A stretch of DNA of 64,000 bases. Origin: Buttiauxella massiliensis. Lineage in GTDB: Bacteria; Pseudomonadota; Gammaproteobacteria; Enterobacterales; Enterobacteriaceae. The stretch spans positions 265,676 to 329,675 of the forward strand of contig NZ_LR722648.1 in assembly GCF_902500225.1 (NCBI RefSeq). The letters are read 5' to 3'. This document shows, piece after piece, positions 39,622 through 49,032 of the stretch (position 1 is its first letter; each line of letters starts with the position of its first letter). Below the pieces are notes generated by a model that was given only the letters and a program-made list of their open reading frames with translations, had not been told where the DNA came from and ran no database searches. Position numbers and translations under genes: made by a program.

Positions 39622-40854
39622 ATGCTAAAAGCACTATACCAGGCCCTGGCTGACAAGCGATGGCTGCTACTTCTTGGGTTCTCTTTTGTTGTTTCATCTA
39701 TCGGAAATGGCATAACCTACATCGTCATTTTCAGCGAACTCATTCGCCTGGCGGCACCGACAACCTCACTTACCCTCGCCTACGTTCTTTCTACCGTTCC
39801 TGGTTTAATTGGCAGCAAAATAGGCGAGCGGTACTGCCAAAGTGCAAACCCCTTCAAGATTCTGATAGTGGGGGAATGTTTGGGTATGCTAGGGCTTCTC
39901 GCGCCACTTAGCGCTGTAATGACGGGTTCAATTCCGCTGTTTCTCATTGCTCAGACCGCCTCTGCATTCACTATCGGGATGACATTCCCGGCAATCAGTA
40001 AGATTTTTAAAACGGGACTCACCGAGAAAGAACTGCCGGTTGCCACCACGCTCGAAACCATCATTTTCGCCTGCTATGTGATTTTTGGCGTTTGCCTCGG
40101 TCTTTTGCTGTTAGGGCATATCAGCGTAATGTCACTACTGGTTCTTGATGCTTCAAGCTTTGTCATCGCACTAATATTGTTGAAATTGTCGCAGTCACGT
40201 TTCACTAAAACCTTCATTAAAGTTTCCCCCTCAAAAGCGCAGATTAATTGGCGAACATTGTCAGGCGTACAGCGGCGTGGGATTTTACTTTTACCCCTGT
40301 TGGCGTTAGCTGCAGCCCCTGCCATGGCACTGCTACCCGCACTGGTTCCCCCAATATATTCAGGATCTGAAGCGCAAAGCATGGCACTGGCGTTACTTTT
40401 CGCCCGTAGTCTCGGGCAGTTAGCGGGCCCATTAATCTTAAATCCTGAGAAATTTGAGAAAAACAGTAACAGTAATGTGCTGATGGTCAGTTGTCTGTTC
40501 GCCTTTATCACCTGCTACGGATTAGTCCCCTTTTCACCGTCGAAATATTTGGCGCTGGCGTTCATTTTTATGGCTCATCTGTTCTCAAACGTGGTGTTTT
40601 CACTGGCGATTTATACCATCCTGAAGAAGTTTGATGAGGTTCAAATCTCGGCCGCAATGGCAAAAAGTTACCGGTTACAGATGATGGTAACGGCATTGGT
40701 TTCCATGGGCGCGGGATACAGTGCGCAGTACTTTGGCGTGGTGTATTCACTGTATCTTTTCAGCGGAGCGGGGTTTGTATTGATAGTGATACTGTCTTTA
40801 GGTGAGCGTTGGCTTAAACAAAAGTCGGTAAATTTCCGACCTGAGCAGCAATAA
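39622..40854 (+). CDS. MFS transporter of unknown substrate
   Basis: The 410-residue protein has about 12 membrane helices in a major-facilitator pattern, with the GSKIGERYC loop in place of the usual motif A region between helices 2 and 3. I do not recognise a specific subfamily; multidrug or metabolite export is possible. ATG 39622 is preferred over 39589. It has no K-12 counterpart between yohC and yohD. It converges on TRAP operon 2 over a strong shared terminator. Confidence 0.8.
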   Translation: MLKALYQALADKRWLLLLGFSFVVSSIGNGITYIVIFSELIRLAAPTTSLTLAYVLSTVPGLIGSKIGERYCQSANPFKILIVGECLGMLGLLAPLSAVMTGSIPLFLIAQTASAFTIGMTFPAISKIFKTGLTEKELPVATTLETIIFACYVIFGVCLGLLLLGHISVMSLLVLDASSFVIALILLKLSQSRFTKTFIKVSPSKAQINWRTLSGVQRRGILLLPLLALAAAPAMALLPALVPPIYSGSEAQSMALALLFARSLGQLAGPLILNPEKFEKNSNSNVLMVSCLFAFITCYGLVPFSPSKYLALAFIFMAHLFSNVVFSLAIYTILKKFDEVQISAAMAKSYRLQMMVTALVSMGAGYSAQYFGVVYSLYLFSGAGFVLIVILSLGERWLKQKSVNFRPEQQ

Positions 40855-40857
40855 GCA

Positions 40858-40893
40858 AGAAAGCACGCCGACCATGCTGGCGGTGTGCTTTCT
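40858..40893. terminator. Bidirectional terminator between MFS gene and TRAP operon 2
   Basis: AGAAAGCACGCCG (40858-40870) pairs with CGGTGTGCTTTCT (40881-40893), one G-T pair. Confidence 0.8.
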
Positions 40894-40900
40894 CAGGTGA

Positions 40901-42187
40901 TTACATCATTCCCATGAAACGTGGCAACCACAGTGAAATAGCCGGAACATAAGTTACCAACAGCAATACCAGCACCAGAATGGCATAGAACGGCAGCATC
41001 GATTTCACCACTTCTTCTATCTTCTGCTTACTCACCGCACTGGCGACAAACAGCACTGAACCGACAGGTGGCGTAATTAAACCGATCCCCAGGTTAACCA
41101 TCATGATCATCCCAAAGTGTACCGGGTCGATACCCAGAGCATTTGTTACTGGCAGAAGCACAGGTGTTAAAATCAGGATAATTGGTGCCATATCCATCAG
41201 CGTGCCAATCAGCAACAGCATGATATTGATATAAATAAGAATGACGTATTTGTTATCAGAAATTGAGGTGAAGAATTCAGTGATACGCGCTGGCAACTGC
41301 ATGTAGGTCATTACTGCGCCAAAAGCGGATGCAAAACCGATAAGTATCATTACGATAGTGACCGTTTTTACCGTGCGGAACATAAGTTTTGGTAACTCGT
41401 TCCACTTGTAGTCACGATAGATAAACATGGTCACAAAGAATGCCCAAAGACAGGCAACAGCCGCAGATTCAGTAGCAGTGAAGACACCAGATAAAATGCC
41501 CCCCAGAATAATGACCACAGTCATCAGGCCCCAACACGCATCCAGCAGAATTTTAAATGCCTGCTTCATCGGAATACGTTCACCTTTCGGATAACCGCGA
41601 CGATGAGCAAAGAACAAGCACATCAGCATCAACGAAAGGCCGAGCAACAAGCCCGGTACGATACCTGCAATAAAAAGTGTGGCAATCGATACCGTACCGC
41701 CCGCAGCAAGTGAATAAATCACCGAGTTATGGCTTGGTGGAACCAAAATCGCCTGCACCGAACCACTCGCTGTCACGGCAGCGGCATAAGCTCGCGGGTA
41801 ACCTTTTTTCTCCATCTCAGGGATCATTACCGTACCGATTGATGCGGTATCTGCCACAGAAGATCCTGAAATTGCACCGAAGAAAGTTGAAGCAACGATG
41901 TTAACCAGCGACAGCCCGCCACGAATAAAGCCAACGAATACGTAGGCAAAATTAACCAGACGACGAGCAATTCCGCCTTCTGCCATAATCGCCCCGGCAA
42001 GAATAAAGAAAGGGATCGCCAACAAAGTAAATTTATTTACCCCGCTGGTTATTTGAATCATTAACGCTTCTAAAGGTAAATCAATCCATAATGCCCCGGC
42101 AATAGCACTTAAACCTACAGCAAAGGCAACCGGCACACCGATTGCCAGTAATACGCCCAGAGAGGCTAATAAAATAAATGCGTCCAT
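40901..42187 (-). CDS. TRAP transporter large permease (DctM), system 2
   Basis: The 428-residue DctM protein has family blocks LLAIPFFILAGAIMAEGG, FFGAISGSSVADTASIG and MIMMVNLGIGLITPPVGSVLFVAS. It is distinct in sequence from the system 1 permease at 21.2 kb, so this is not a recent duplication. It is the last gene of the minus-strand order dctP-dctQ-dctM, 15 bp after dctQ. Confidence 0.93.
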   Translation of the reverse strand: MDAFILLASLGVLLAIGVPVAFAVGLSAIAGALWIDLPLEALMIQITSGVNKFTLLAIPFFILAGAIMAEGGIARRLVNFAYVFVGFIRGGLSLVNIVASTFFGAISGSSVADTASIGTVMIPEMEKKGYPRAYAAAVTASGSVQAILVPPSHNSVIYSLAAGGTVSIATLFIAGIVPGLLLGLSLMLMCLFFAHRRGYPKGERIPMKQAFKILLDACWGLMTVVIILGGILSGVFTATESAAVACLWAFFVTMFIYRDYKWNELPKLMFRTVKTVTIVMILIGFASAFGAVMTYMQLPARITEFFTSISDNKYVILIYINIMLLLIGTLMDMAPIILILTPVLLPVTNALGIDPVHFGMIMMVNLGIGLITPPVGSVLFVASAVSKQKIEEVVKSMLPFYAILVLVLLLVTYVPAISLWLPRFMGMM

Positions 42188-42202
42188 AATGACTCCTTGT
42201 TA

Positions 42203-42712
42203 TTAGCCGTGGTTACCAATTAATACCACCGGACGCTGCTCCTGAGAGCCAAATGCCAGCCGCTCGATAATAAACAGCAATAAAACAAATGCGCCAATAG
42301 GCAAAGGTAAATAGGTTTGCCCTGAGGTAACAATAGGGAATTCAGCGACCGGTTGGTCCCATAAATCCAGACATAGGAAAAAGCTGTAATAAAGCATGGT
42401 CAAGGTCATACAGAGCATGCAAATATCCACCAGACGTGCGCAGAGTTTTTTCAAAAAATCTGGAAGCCTGTCTGTCATCATCGTTACCGCAATATGGGAA
42501 CCTGCACGATAACTAACTGCGGCACCAATAAAGGTAAATGTCACCATGCAAATGATTGCGACTGGCTCAGGCCAGGACTCTCCACGATTAAGGACATAAC
42601 GCGAGAATATACCGATGGGGATAATGATTGTCATAGTTAATAATGCAATACCAGAAATTGCCATTGCCGTTAAATAAAGCCGATCCATCCATGGTAAATA
42701 ATAACGAGCCAT
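42203..42712 (-). CDS. TRAP transporter small permease (DctQ), system 2
   Basis: The 169-residue protein has four membrane helices and DctQ features (IFSRYVLNRGESWPEPVAII, AVSYRAGSHIAV). It partners with the adjacent DctM. It lies 98 bp after the binding-protein gene. Confidence 0.9.
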   Translation of the reverse strand: MARYYLPWMDRLYLTAMAISGIALLTMTIIIPIGIFSRYVLNRGESWPEPVAIICMVTFTFIGAAVSYRAGSHIAVTMMTDRLPDFLKKLCARLVDICMLCMTLTMLYYSFFLCLDLWDQPVAEFPIVTSGQTYLPLPIGAFVLLLFIIERLAFGSQEQRPVVLIGNHG

Positions 42713-42810
42713 ACGCCACCTTCACAAAACTCAGCACCTGCCAGAATATTTCCGGCAGAGTACTGATGAGTGTATAAATTAAGAGTAATTAATTAGGCCA
42801 AGTTTAAAAA

Positions 42811-43800
42811 CTAAGACTTGTTTGCATCGGCAATGGCCTGTATTAACGCCTGATGTTTTTCACCATATTGTTGGCGTACAGGCTCCGTGGCTTTAATGAA
42901 GTAAGAGCGATCAATTTCATGGAAGGTCACCCCACCTGCCTTCATTTTATCAACTGCTTTCTGGGTGTAGTCCTGCCACAGCTTACGCTGCTCAAACTGC
43001 GCTTCACGGGCGAGGGTCAGGATTTTTTGTTGATCTTCCGGCTTGAGTTTGTCCCATCTTATTTTGGAATAGAGGAATACTTCAGGGGTAATAAAGTGGC
43101 CACTCAGCGTGTAGTTTTTTGATACTGGCATATAGTTGTGCGCCACAAATGTTGGTGGGTTATTTTCAGCACCGTCTATTACACCGGTCTGCATGCCACT
43201 AAACACTTCACTCACGCCCATAGAAACAGAGTTTGCCCCCATCGCTTTTAACGTCGCCAATGCGACCGGGCTACCCTGAACACGAATTTTCATGCCTTTT
43301 AAGTCTTCTGGCGTTACAACAGGTTTTTTAGTTATTAAATTACGCGTACCGGAATCCATCCAGCCGAGGAATACTAATTTTGATTTAGGGTTATTGGTAA
43401 TTTTATCACCGATTTCTTTACCTATATTTCCATCAACCACTTTATGCATGTGATCTTCATTTTCAAAAATATACGGTAGGGTAAAAACCTCTATTTCCGG
43501 GAGAATAGCTGCCACAGGTGCCATTGATACACGAATCATGTCAATTGCCCCCATTTGTGCCTGTTCAATCATCTGTTTTTCATCACCCAGTACTCCGCTA
43601 GGGAACATTTTAATTTCCAGATTACCGTTCGTTTGTTGCTTAAGCTTTTCACCCATTTTCTCTACTGCAACAACATTCGGGTAACCTGCCGGGTGAACAT
43701 CAGCTGCTTTAATAACTTGAGCTAAAACAGAAGGAGTAAACAATATTGCGGCACCGGTGATACATAAACCCGTAACCAAAGGGAGCAATTTTTTAGACAT
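42811..43800 (-). CDS. TRAP transporter substrate-binding protein (DctP), system 2
   Basis: The 329-residue precursor has a signal peptide (cleaved after VLA) and a DctP fold. The mature N-terminus (KAADVHPAGYPNVVAVEKMG) resembles TRAP binding proteins reported for hexuronates, and the carboxylate-binding Arg is in LKGMKIRVQGSPVALATLKAMGAN. A uronate or other sugar acid is a reasonable guess, not a demonstrated substrate. It is the first gene of the operon and has no neighbouring catabolic genes. Confidence 0.9.
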   Translation of the reverse strand: MSKKLLPLVTGLCITGAAILFTPSVLAQVIKAADVHPAGYPNVVAVEKMGEKLKQQTNGNLEIKMFPSGVLGDEKQMIEQAQMGAIDMIRVSMAPVAAILPEIEVFTLPYIFENEDHMHKVVDGNIGKEIGDKITNNPKSKLVFLGWMDSGTRNLITKKPVVTPEDLKGMKIRVQGSPVALATLKAMGANSVSMGVSEVFSGMQTGVIDGAENNPPTFVAHNYMPVSKNYTLSGHFITPEVFLYSKIRWDKLKPEDQQKILTLAREAQFEQRKLWQDYTQKAVDKMKAGGVTFHEIDRSYFIKATEPVRQQYGEKHQALIQAIADANKS

Positions 43801-44030
43801 TAGGCATCCTTTCTTGTGAAATAATGTACTTTATTAATTAAACCATCGTTTTATTTTTGCAAATTGAAATTAAACCAATTGTTATTAATAGAATTTGAAT
43901 GAGTTCACATAAACAACTTAACCTCTGTTATTTGTAGTGATTTTGTGACTTACACCACGCCAATACACAGAAGTGTCGTAACAACCGCTATACTGTTGTT
44001 GTAAAAGAACAAGGAGTTAGATTCATCATT

Positions 44031-44600
44031 GTGGATATTAATAATCTGATTGAGCATTACGGCTATGCCGCACTGGTTGTGGGTAGCATGGCGGAAGGGG
44101 AAACAATTACACTGCTAGGCGGCGTTGTAGCACACCAGGGGCTGCTCAAATTCCCGCTTGTGGTGCTGTCTGTCGCGCTCGGCGGCATGATTGGCGACCA
44201 ACTGCTGTATCTGGTTGGCAGGCGTTTTGGTGGCTCAATTTCAGAGCGCTTTAAAAAGCATCAGAAGAAGATCACTAAGGCGCAGAAGCTGATTAACCGC
44301 CACCCTTACTGGTTTGTGATAGGTTCGCGCTTTATGTACGGTTTTCGTGTGATTGGGCCGATTTTGATCGGTGCCAGCCGCCTACCCCCGAAAATATTCC
44401 TCCCTCTTAACATCGTTGGCGCATTAATTTGGGCAACCCTTTTCACCACACTCGGATATGTGGGCGGTGAAGTCGTTGGCCCATGGCTGCATAACCTGGA
44501 CCAACATATTAAGCACTGGATTTGGTTGCTCGGCGTGGTCGCCTTAGTGTGGCTGGTGCGATTGTGGTTTAAACACCGCGAGAATAATCAGCAAGACTAA
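44031..44600 (+). CDS. yohD: YohD, DedA-family inner-membrane protein
   Basis: The 189-residue protein is a DedA/SNARE-associated membrane protein with the motifs SMAEGETITLLGG and GSRFMYGFRVIGPILIGAS. It matches E. coli YohD. The start is GTG 44031 after AAGGAG. DedA proteins act in polyprenyl-phosphate and phospholipid flipping and membrane potential; the specific role of YohD is not known. Its stop overlaps the convergent yohF stop by 4 nt. Confidence 0.92.
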   Translation: MDINNLIEHYGYAALVVGSMAEGETITLLGGVVAHQGLLKFPLVVLSVALGGMIGDQLLYLVGRRFGGSISERFKKHQKKITKAQKLINRHPYWFVIGSRFMYGFRVIGPILIGASRLPPKIFLPLNIVGALIWATLFTTLGYVGGEVVGPWLHNLDQHIKHWIWLLGVVALVWLVRLWFKHRENNQQD

Positions 44601-45370
44601 CCTTTCGGTTTGAAATGCGGGTTGGCAAACATAAAACCGCCGTCGACGATAAACGATTGTCCGGTGGTGTAGCTGGCGCTTTCTGAACAAAGCCATGCAA
44701 CCAGGCTGGCTATTTCCTCGGTATCCCCCGCTCTCCCTAGAGGGATTTCCGGGATTTTGCTCCCCGCACCGTCACCTTCTTTCATGTCGTTCATCGGCGT
44801 GGCAACGGCTCCGGGCGCCACGGCATTGACCAGAATTTTATGGTGCACCAGCTCCATAGCCATTGATTTAGTTAACCCACCCAACGCATGTTTTGCCGCC
44901 GTGTACGCGCAGGCTTCAGGAAGCGGCGTGTGCTCATGAACAGAGGTGATATTCACGATTCGCCCGCCCTCACCTTGCGAAATCATCGCCCGTGCCACTT
45001 TTTGCGAGCAGAGAAATGCGCCGTCTACATCGACAGTAAAAAGCTTACGCCACTCTTCGAGAGTGACATCAAGGAAAGGATTTTTGCTCATCGCACCCGC
45101 ATTATTAACCAGCGCGTCGACACGTCCGAAACGGCTAATCAGCTCGTCAATACCTGCTGCTCCGTCCGGGAGATTGGCTAAATCAAGCTGCACAGTTTCG
45201 GCTCGTCGTCCGAAACCTCTGACCAGGTCTGCTGTTTCTTGCGCACCCTGTTCATCGGAATGCCAGGTAATACCCACGTCATAGCCCTGCTGCGCGAGAA
45301 GCAGCGCGCATTTTTTGCCAATTCCTGAATCCGACGCCGTGACGATAACGACTTTATTAGCCCCAGACAT
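44597..45370 (-). CDS. yohF: YohF, short-chain dehydrogenase/reductase
   Basis: The 257-residue SDR has TASDSGIG (NAD(P) motif), NNAG, an ITSVHEHTPLPEACAYTAAKHALGG block holding the Ser and YxxxK residues, and VDGGF near the C-terminus, so unlike the SDR at 2.0 kb it keeps the full catalytic set. It matches E. coli YohF. ATG 45370 with GGAGG five bases upstream is preferred over GTG 45376. The substrate is unknown. Confidence 0.93.
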   Translation of the reverse strand: MSGANKVVIVTASDSGIGKKCALLLAQQGYDVGITWHSDEQGAQETADLVRGFGRRAETVQLDLANLPDGAAGIDELISRFGRVDALVNNAGAMSKNPFLDVTLEEWRKLFTVDVDGAFLCSQKVARAMISQGEGGRIVNITSVHEHTPLPEACAYTAAKHALGGLTKSMAMELVHHKILVNAVAPGAVATPMNDMKEGDGAGSKIPEIPLGRAGDTEEIASLVAWLCSESASYTTGQSFIVDGGFMFANPHFKPKG

Positions 45371-45435
45371 CCCCACCTCCAGAGTACATTTTGACCTGTA
45401 CGTAATTATAGGAGGTGGAGAAAAATCCGTGTTCG

Positions 45436-46881
45436 TTACGCTTTTCCTGCCCGGTAACCCCCACCTAATGCAGAGACTAACTGCACATCAGCGTTCAGCC
45501 ACTGGCCGTGGAGCTGAATGGCTTTGGCCTGCTCGGAGAAATCTGGCAGTAGTGCGGCACTCATCTTCGCACCGGAAATAATCCCGGCTTTATAACGAGC
45601 TTGGGCAAGCGTCTTGAGTTTTTGCGTGTCTTGCAAAACGGTAACCTGGTGCTGGTTTTCAGCCGCAATAGCATTCAATTGGCTTGCTGCTTTCTCCACA
45701 TCGTTTACCGCTCCAACAATTGCTTTGTTGTAGCTGGCAATCGACAAATTACTTTCCGCGCGCACGATATCGAGGTTGGCATTGAGTTGGCCGCTGTCGA
45801 AGATGGGCAGCGTAAAGCCCCCAATCACGCCCATTTGCTGAGCTGAACCGCGGAACAAATCACTCAAGTGCAGAGCATCATTTTGCAAGAAGGCACTCAG
45901 GTTTACATCCGGGTAGAAAGCGGCTTTTGCGGCATCAACACTACTCAGTGAGGATTCGATGTACCAGTGCGCCTCCTGAAGATCTGGGCGACGGGCCAAC
46001 AGTTCATAACCCATATGATCAGGTACCTGGCTTTTCACGTTCGGCAGCGATACACGTTTAATATTTGATGCGGCATGGGCGTCACCGGTAATTGCGGCGA
46101 GCTGCGCTTTCGCCATGTTGATACGCCCATCTATTTCATCAATCTGCTGCTGAGTTTTCACGAAATCGATATTGGGTTCTACGCCGTCCACCGATGAATT
46201 AATCCCTTCGGCATAGAGGCTTGTCTCTACATCAACTATCTTCTTCTGCGCAGCAAGCGTTTGTTGTTTCACATCTTTTAATGCCAACAGGGTCTGAACA
46301 TCCCAATACAAACGCACGACATTTGCCGAAATAACCTGTTTCGCCTGAGCCAGTTCCGCCTGTTTCGCCCTCATGACACCCACTTTAGCTTCCACTTCCG
46401 AGCGGTTTTTACCCCACAAATCCAGATCCCAACTGGCGGTCAACCCAAAGTTACCGTTGGTGTAGTACGGGCCTGTAGTACCCGCGGCTGGATCAGTCAG
46501 AGCAAATGGCCCCATCACCCCCTCCTGGGACATTTTCTGACGCTCAATATTGGCTGAGAAATCCATCTGCGGCCCGTCGCTTGCCTCCTGCATTTGCGTC
46601 TGAGCCTGGGCAAGCTTAATACGCTGTTGCACGACGGCGAGGTCTGGTGAGTCTTTGAGCGAGCGTTCTACCAACCTGTCAATTTGGCTATCGTGGTAAC
46701 CACGCCACCAATCACTGCCCGGCCAACCGTGTGCCAACTCAGGTGGAAGTTTGGTATCAAGCTGTTGTGTAGGCGTTTTTTGAGCGAGAGGTGCATCGTC
46801 ATCATGCATTGGCGCGCAGCCAGACAAAACGAGCATTAACGCGACGCCAGTCGCCGCGAGAGGGAAACGTGAGGAAGTCAT
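45436..46881 (-). CDS. mdtQ: MdtQ (YohG), NodT-family outer-membrane efflux lipoprotein
   Basis: The 481-residue TolC-like outer-membrane factor has a lipoprotein signal (LVLSGC, lipid Cys22) and two OEP repeats. It corresponds to E. coli mdtQ/yohG, which is disrupted in K-12, whereas here the frame is complete. No RND or MFS partner is adjacent on the same strand, so the inner-membrane partner is unknown. In K-12 it also lies downstream of yohF. Confidence 0.9.
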   Translation of the reverse strand: MTSSRFPLAATGVALMLVLSGCAPMHDDDAPLAQKTPTQQLDTKLPPELAHGWPGSDWWRGYHDSQIDRLVERSLKDSPDLAVVQQRIKLAQAQTQMQEASDGPQMDFSANIERQKMSQEGVMGPFALTDPAAGTTGPYYTNGNFGLTASWDLDLWGKNRSEVEAKVGVMRAKQAELAQAKQVISANVVRLYWDVQTLLALKDVKQQTLAAQKKIVDVETSLYAEGINSSVDGVEPNIDFVKTQQQIDEIDGRINMAKAQLAAITGDAHAASNIKRVSLPNVKSQVPDHMGYELLARRPDLQEAHWYIESSLSSVDAAKAAFYPDVNLSAFLQNDALHLSDLFRGSAQQMGVIGGFTLPIFDSGQLNANLDIVRAESNLSIASYNKAIVGAVNDVEKAASQLNAIAAENQHQVTVLQDTQKLKTLAQARYKAGIISGAKMSAALLPDFSEQAKAIQLHGQWLNADVQLVSALGGGYRAGKA

Positions 46882-47046
46882 AATTAGCCACAGAGTAATA
46901 GAAAGGGCTCAGGTTACGCATTCCGGGACTGAAAAGTTTAGGTATCAGTGGCAATACACACAAGGTTAATAAGGGATACAATTTGAAATTGATTTACAGT
47001 AATTATTATTACTATGCTAAATATAATTATAGTTACTACATCTTCT

Positions 47047-47511
47047 TTAGGCGCTGTCTTCGGTTTTGACCACCAGGCGTCTGTGGCAGTCTCCGGGCTC
47101 GAGTTTTTTCCCCCGAGCGGAACGCAATTCTAGTGGCAAAATGTTTTGTTCAAGCTCGTTATCCAGCAACACAGAGTGCGTCTCTCCTTTTTCGAACATG
47201 TAGCGCTCGCCCCACTGGCGCATAGCAACAATGATAGGAAAGACGGAACGTCCGCATTCTGTGAGCACATATTCTTTATAGGCACTACCGTCTGAAGCTG
47301 GACGTATCTCAAGCACCCCAAGTTCGACCAACTGCTTCAACCGCGCAGCCAGAATATTTTTTGCCAGACCCAGGTTTTTCTGAAACTCGCTGAACCGGCG
47401 AACATCGTCAAATGCCTCGCGAATTATCATCAAACACCATCGCTCGCCAATCGCCTCTAAAGTCCTTGCGACAGGGCATTCGCTGCCTGTGAGTGATTCC
47501 TGTTTAGCCAT
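47047..47511 (-). CDS. HxlR-family regulator
   Basis: The 154-residue winged-helix protein has the HxlR core (ERWCLMIIREAFDDVRRFSEFQKNLGLAKNILAARLKQLVELGVLEI in the first half). A Cys near the N-terminus (GSECPVARTLE) sits where YodB/HypR-type members carry their redox- or quinone-sensing cysteine. It is divergent from an MFS gene that it probably represses. Sensing of an electrophile or oxidant is inference. Confidence 0.9.
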   Translation of the reverse strand: MAKQESLTGSECPVARTLEAIGERWCLMIIREAFDDVRRFSEFQKNLGLAKNILAARLKQLVELGVLEIRPASDGSAYKEYVLTECGRSVFPIIVAMRQWGERYMFEKGETHSVLLDNELEQNILPLELRSARGKKLEPGDCHRRLVVKTEDSA

Positions 47512-47568
47512 TTGAGCTTCCTTTTAATCGCGTACTTATATTTCGAGAGCATAATCGCATAATAAACT

Positions 47569-47625
47569 GGTTGCAAAATAAAACCACCACTGATAAAAAC
47601 AAATAATCCGGTTGCTAAAAGCAAC
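47569..47625. promoter_or_regulatory. Candidate HxlR operator between regulator and MFS gene
   Basis: GGTTGCAAAA (47569-47578) and GGTTGCTAAAA (47610-47620) repeat a half-site; the second is part of an inverted repeat GTTGC-TAAAA-GCAAC (47611-47625), 24 bp before the MFS start. Confidence 0.45.
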
Positions 47626-47648
47626 TACAATGTCACTGGAAACTAGTT

Positions 47649-48902
47649 ATGAATGTGAAACCAGTCGTATCAGTCGTTAAAACAGAAATAACAGCCGGCA
47701 GTACTGTTTCTAAAACAGAAAATAATAGTCAAAACCACTCGCGGGCTGCACCTTTGTTAACACCAGCTCTAACACTTCTCTTTTCATTGACGTCTGCGCT
47801 TGCCGTCGCGAATGTTTACTTTGCGCAGCCTCTCCTCGAATCTATGGCAAAAAGCTTCAGCGTACAGTCTGCTGCGATAGGTATGGTTGTGACAATGACT
47901 CAGGTCGGATATGGGGCTGGCCTACTTTTTATCGTTCCCCTTGGCGATATCGTTAATCGTAAATATCTCGTCATTATCCAGATGGTGCTTTTAGCGACAG
48001 CATTGTTCATTGCTGGTTTCTCTCAAAACTGGGCAACATTTCTGGGGGCGATGGTTTTTGTCGGACTAATGGCAGTGGTCGTTCAGATTGTGGTGGTCTA
48101 TACGGCTTCGCTAGCGGCAACACATCAGAGAGGAAAAGCCGTCGGTGCTGTGACAAGTGGCGTGGTACTGGGCATTCTCCTGGCTCGTTTTACATCAGGT
48201 GTCATTGCCGACGTTGCGGGGTGGCGTGCCGTGTATTTGAGCTCTGCCTGCCTCATGCTGATGATGGCTGGCGTACTTTACAAAGCAATCCCCTCCTTGC
48301 CACAGCCACGGGTTAAGAGTTCTTATTGGGTGCTGATAAAGTCAGTATTTATACTTTTTATAACTGAACCAACGCTAAGAGCCAGAGGGATATTTGCCCT
48401 GCTTATTTTTGCCGCTTTCAGCATATTTTGGACATCCATGGTATTACCGCTAAGCGCGCAATCGCTCTCACATACTCAAATAGGTATGTTTGGCCTGGCA
48501 GGTATTGCTGGGGCATTGGCTGCGTCAAAAGCCGGGAAGTGGGCCGATCGGGGCATGGGACAATGTACTACGGGGTTATCACTGACCTTATTGCTGCTTT
48601 CCTGGTTACCCATTGCATTCGCCGAAAGATCCCTCCTGTTACTAATTGTTGGTGTCATAGTGCTGGATTTCGCCGTACAAGCGGTACACGTGACAAACCA
48701 GAGTCTTATATTTTCCGCAATACCTAATGCACACAGCAGCCTGGTCGGGGCCTATATGTGCTTTTATTCTTTGGGCAGCGCACTGGGCGCCATCGCCTCA
48801 ACCCAGTTTTACTCACTTTGGGGTTGGTACGCAGTGTGCGCGTTAGGTGCAGGAATCAGTGCGGCAGCTTTGCTATTCTGGTTATGGTCACAGAAAGAAT
48901 GA
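47649..48902 (+). CDS. MFS transporter (YnfM/AraJ-like drug-type efflux)
   Basis: The 417-residue protein has 12 membrane helices with AVANVYFAQPLLESMAKSF and the motif-A-like loop PLGDIVNRKYLVI. The pattern fits bacterial drug or sugar efflux MFS proteins. It is transcribed away from the HxlR gene and is the likely target of that regulator. It has no counterpart beside K-12 mdtQ. The N-terminal 38 residues are hydrophilic and may be partly upstream of the real start. Confidence 0.88.
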   Translation: MNVKPVVSVVKTEITAGSTVSKTENNSQNHSRAAPLLTPALTLLFSLTSALAVANVYFAQPLLESMAKSFSVQSAAIGMVVTMTQVGYGAGLLFIVPLGDIVNRKYLVIIQMVLLATALFIAGFSQNWATFLGAMVFVGLMAVVVQIVVVYTASLAATHQRGKAVGAVTSGVVLGILLARFTSGVIADVAGWRAVYLSSACLMLMMAGVLYKAIPSLPQPRVKSSYWVLIKSVFILFITEPTLRARGIFALLIFAAFSIFWTSMVLPLSAQSLSHTQIGMFGLAGIAGALAASKAGKWADRGMGQCTTGLSLTLLLLSWLPIAFAERSLLLLIVGVIVLDFAVQAVHVTNQSLIFSAIPNAHSSLVGAYMCFYSLGSALGAIASTQFYSLWGWYAVCALGAGISAAALLFWLWSQKE

Positions 48903-49032
48903 AATTACAGCCAGAGGCATGGATTTTCTAAAGATATAATTTGAGCAGTTCAATGTCTCACTATCAGCTCAGCAACGCAGATTTCTACCTGCTGATAGCC
49001 TGCCAATCACGGCTTTGCGAACAGGAGTTGCA

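Noticed and set aside
43940-43960. CRP-like TGTGACTTACACCACG upstream of TRAP system 2/yohD
   Set aside because: Only one half-site matches; the second half CCACG is too far from TCACA.
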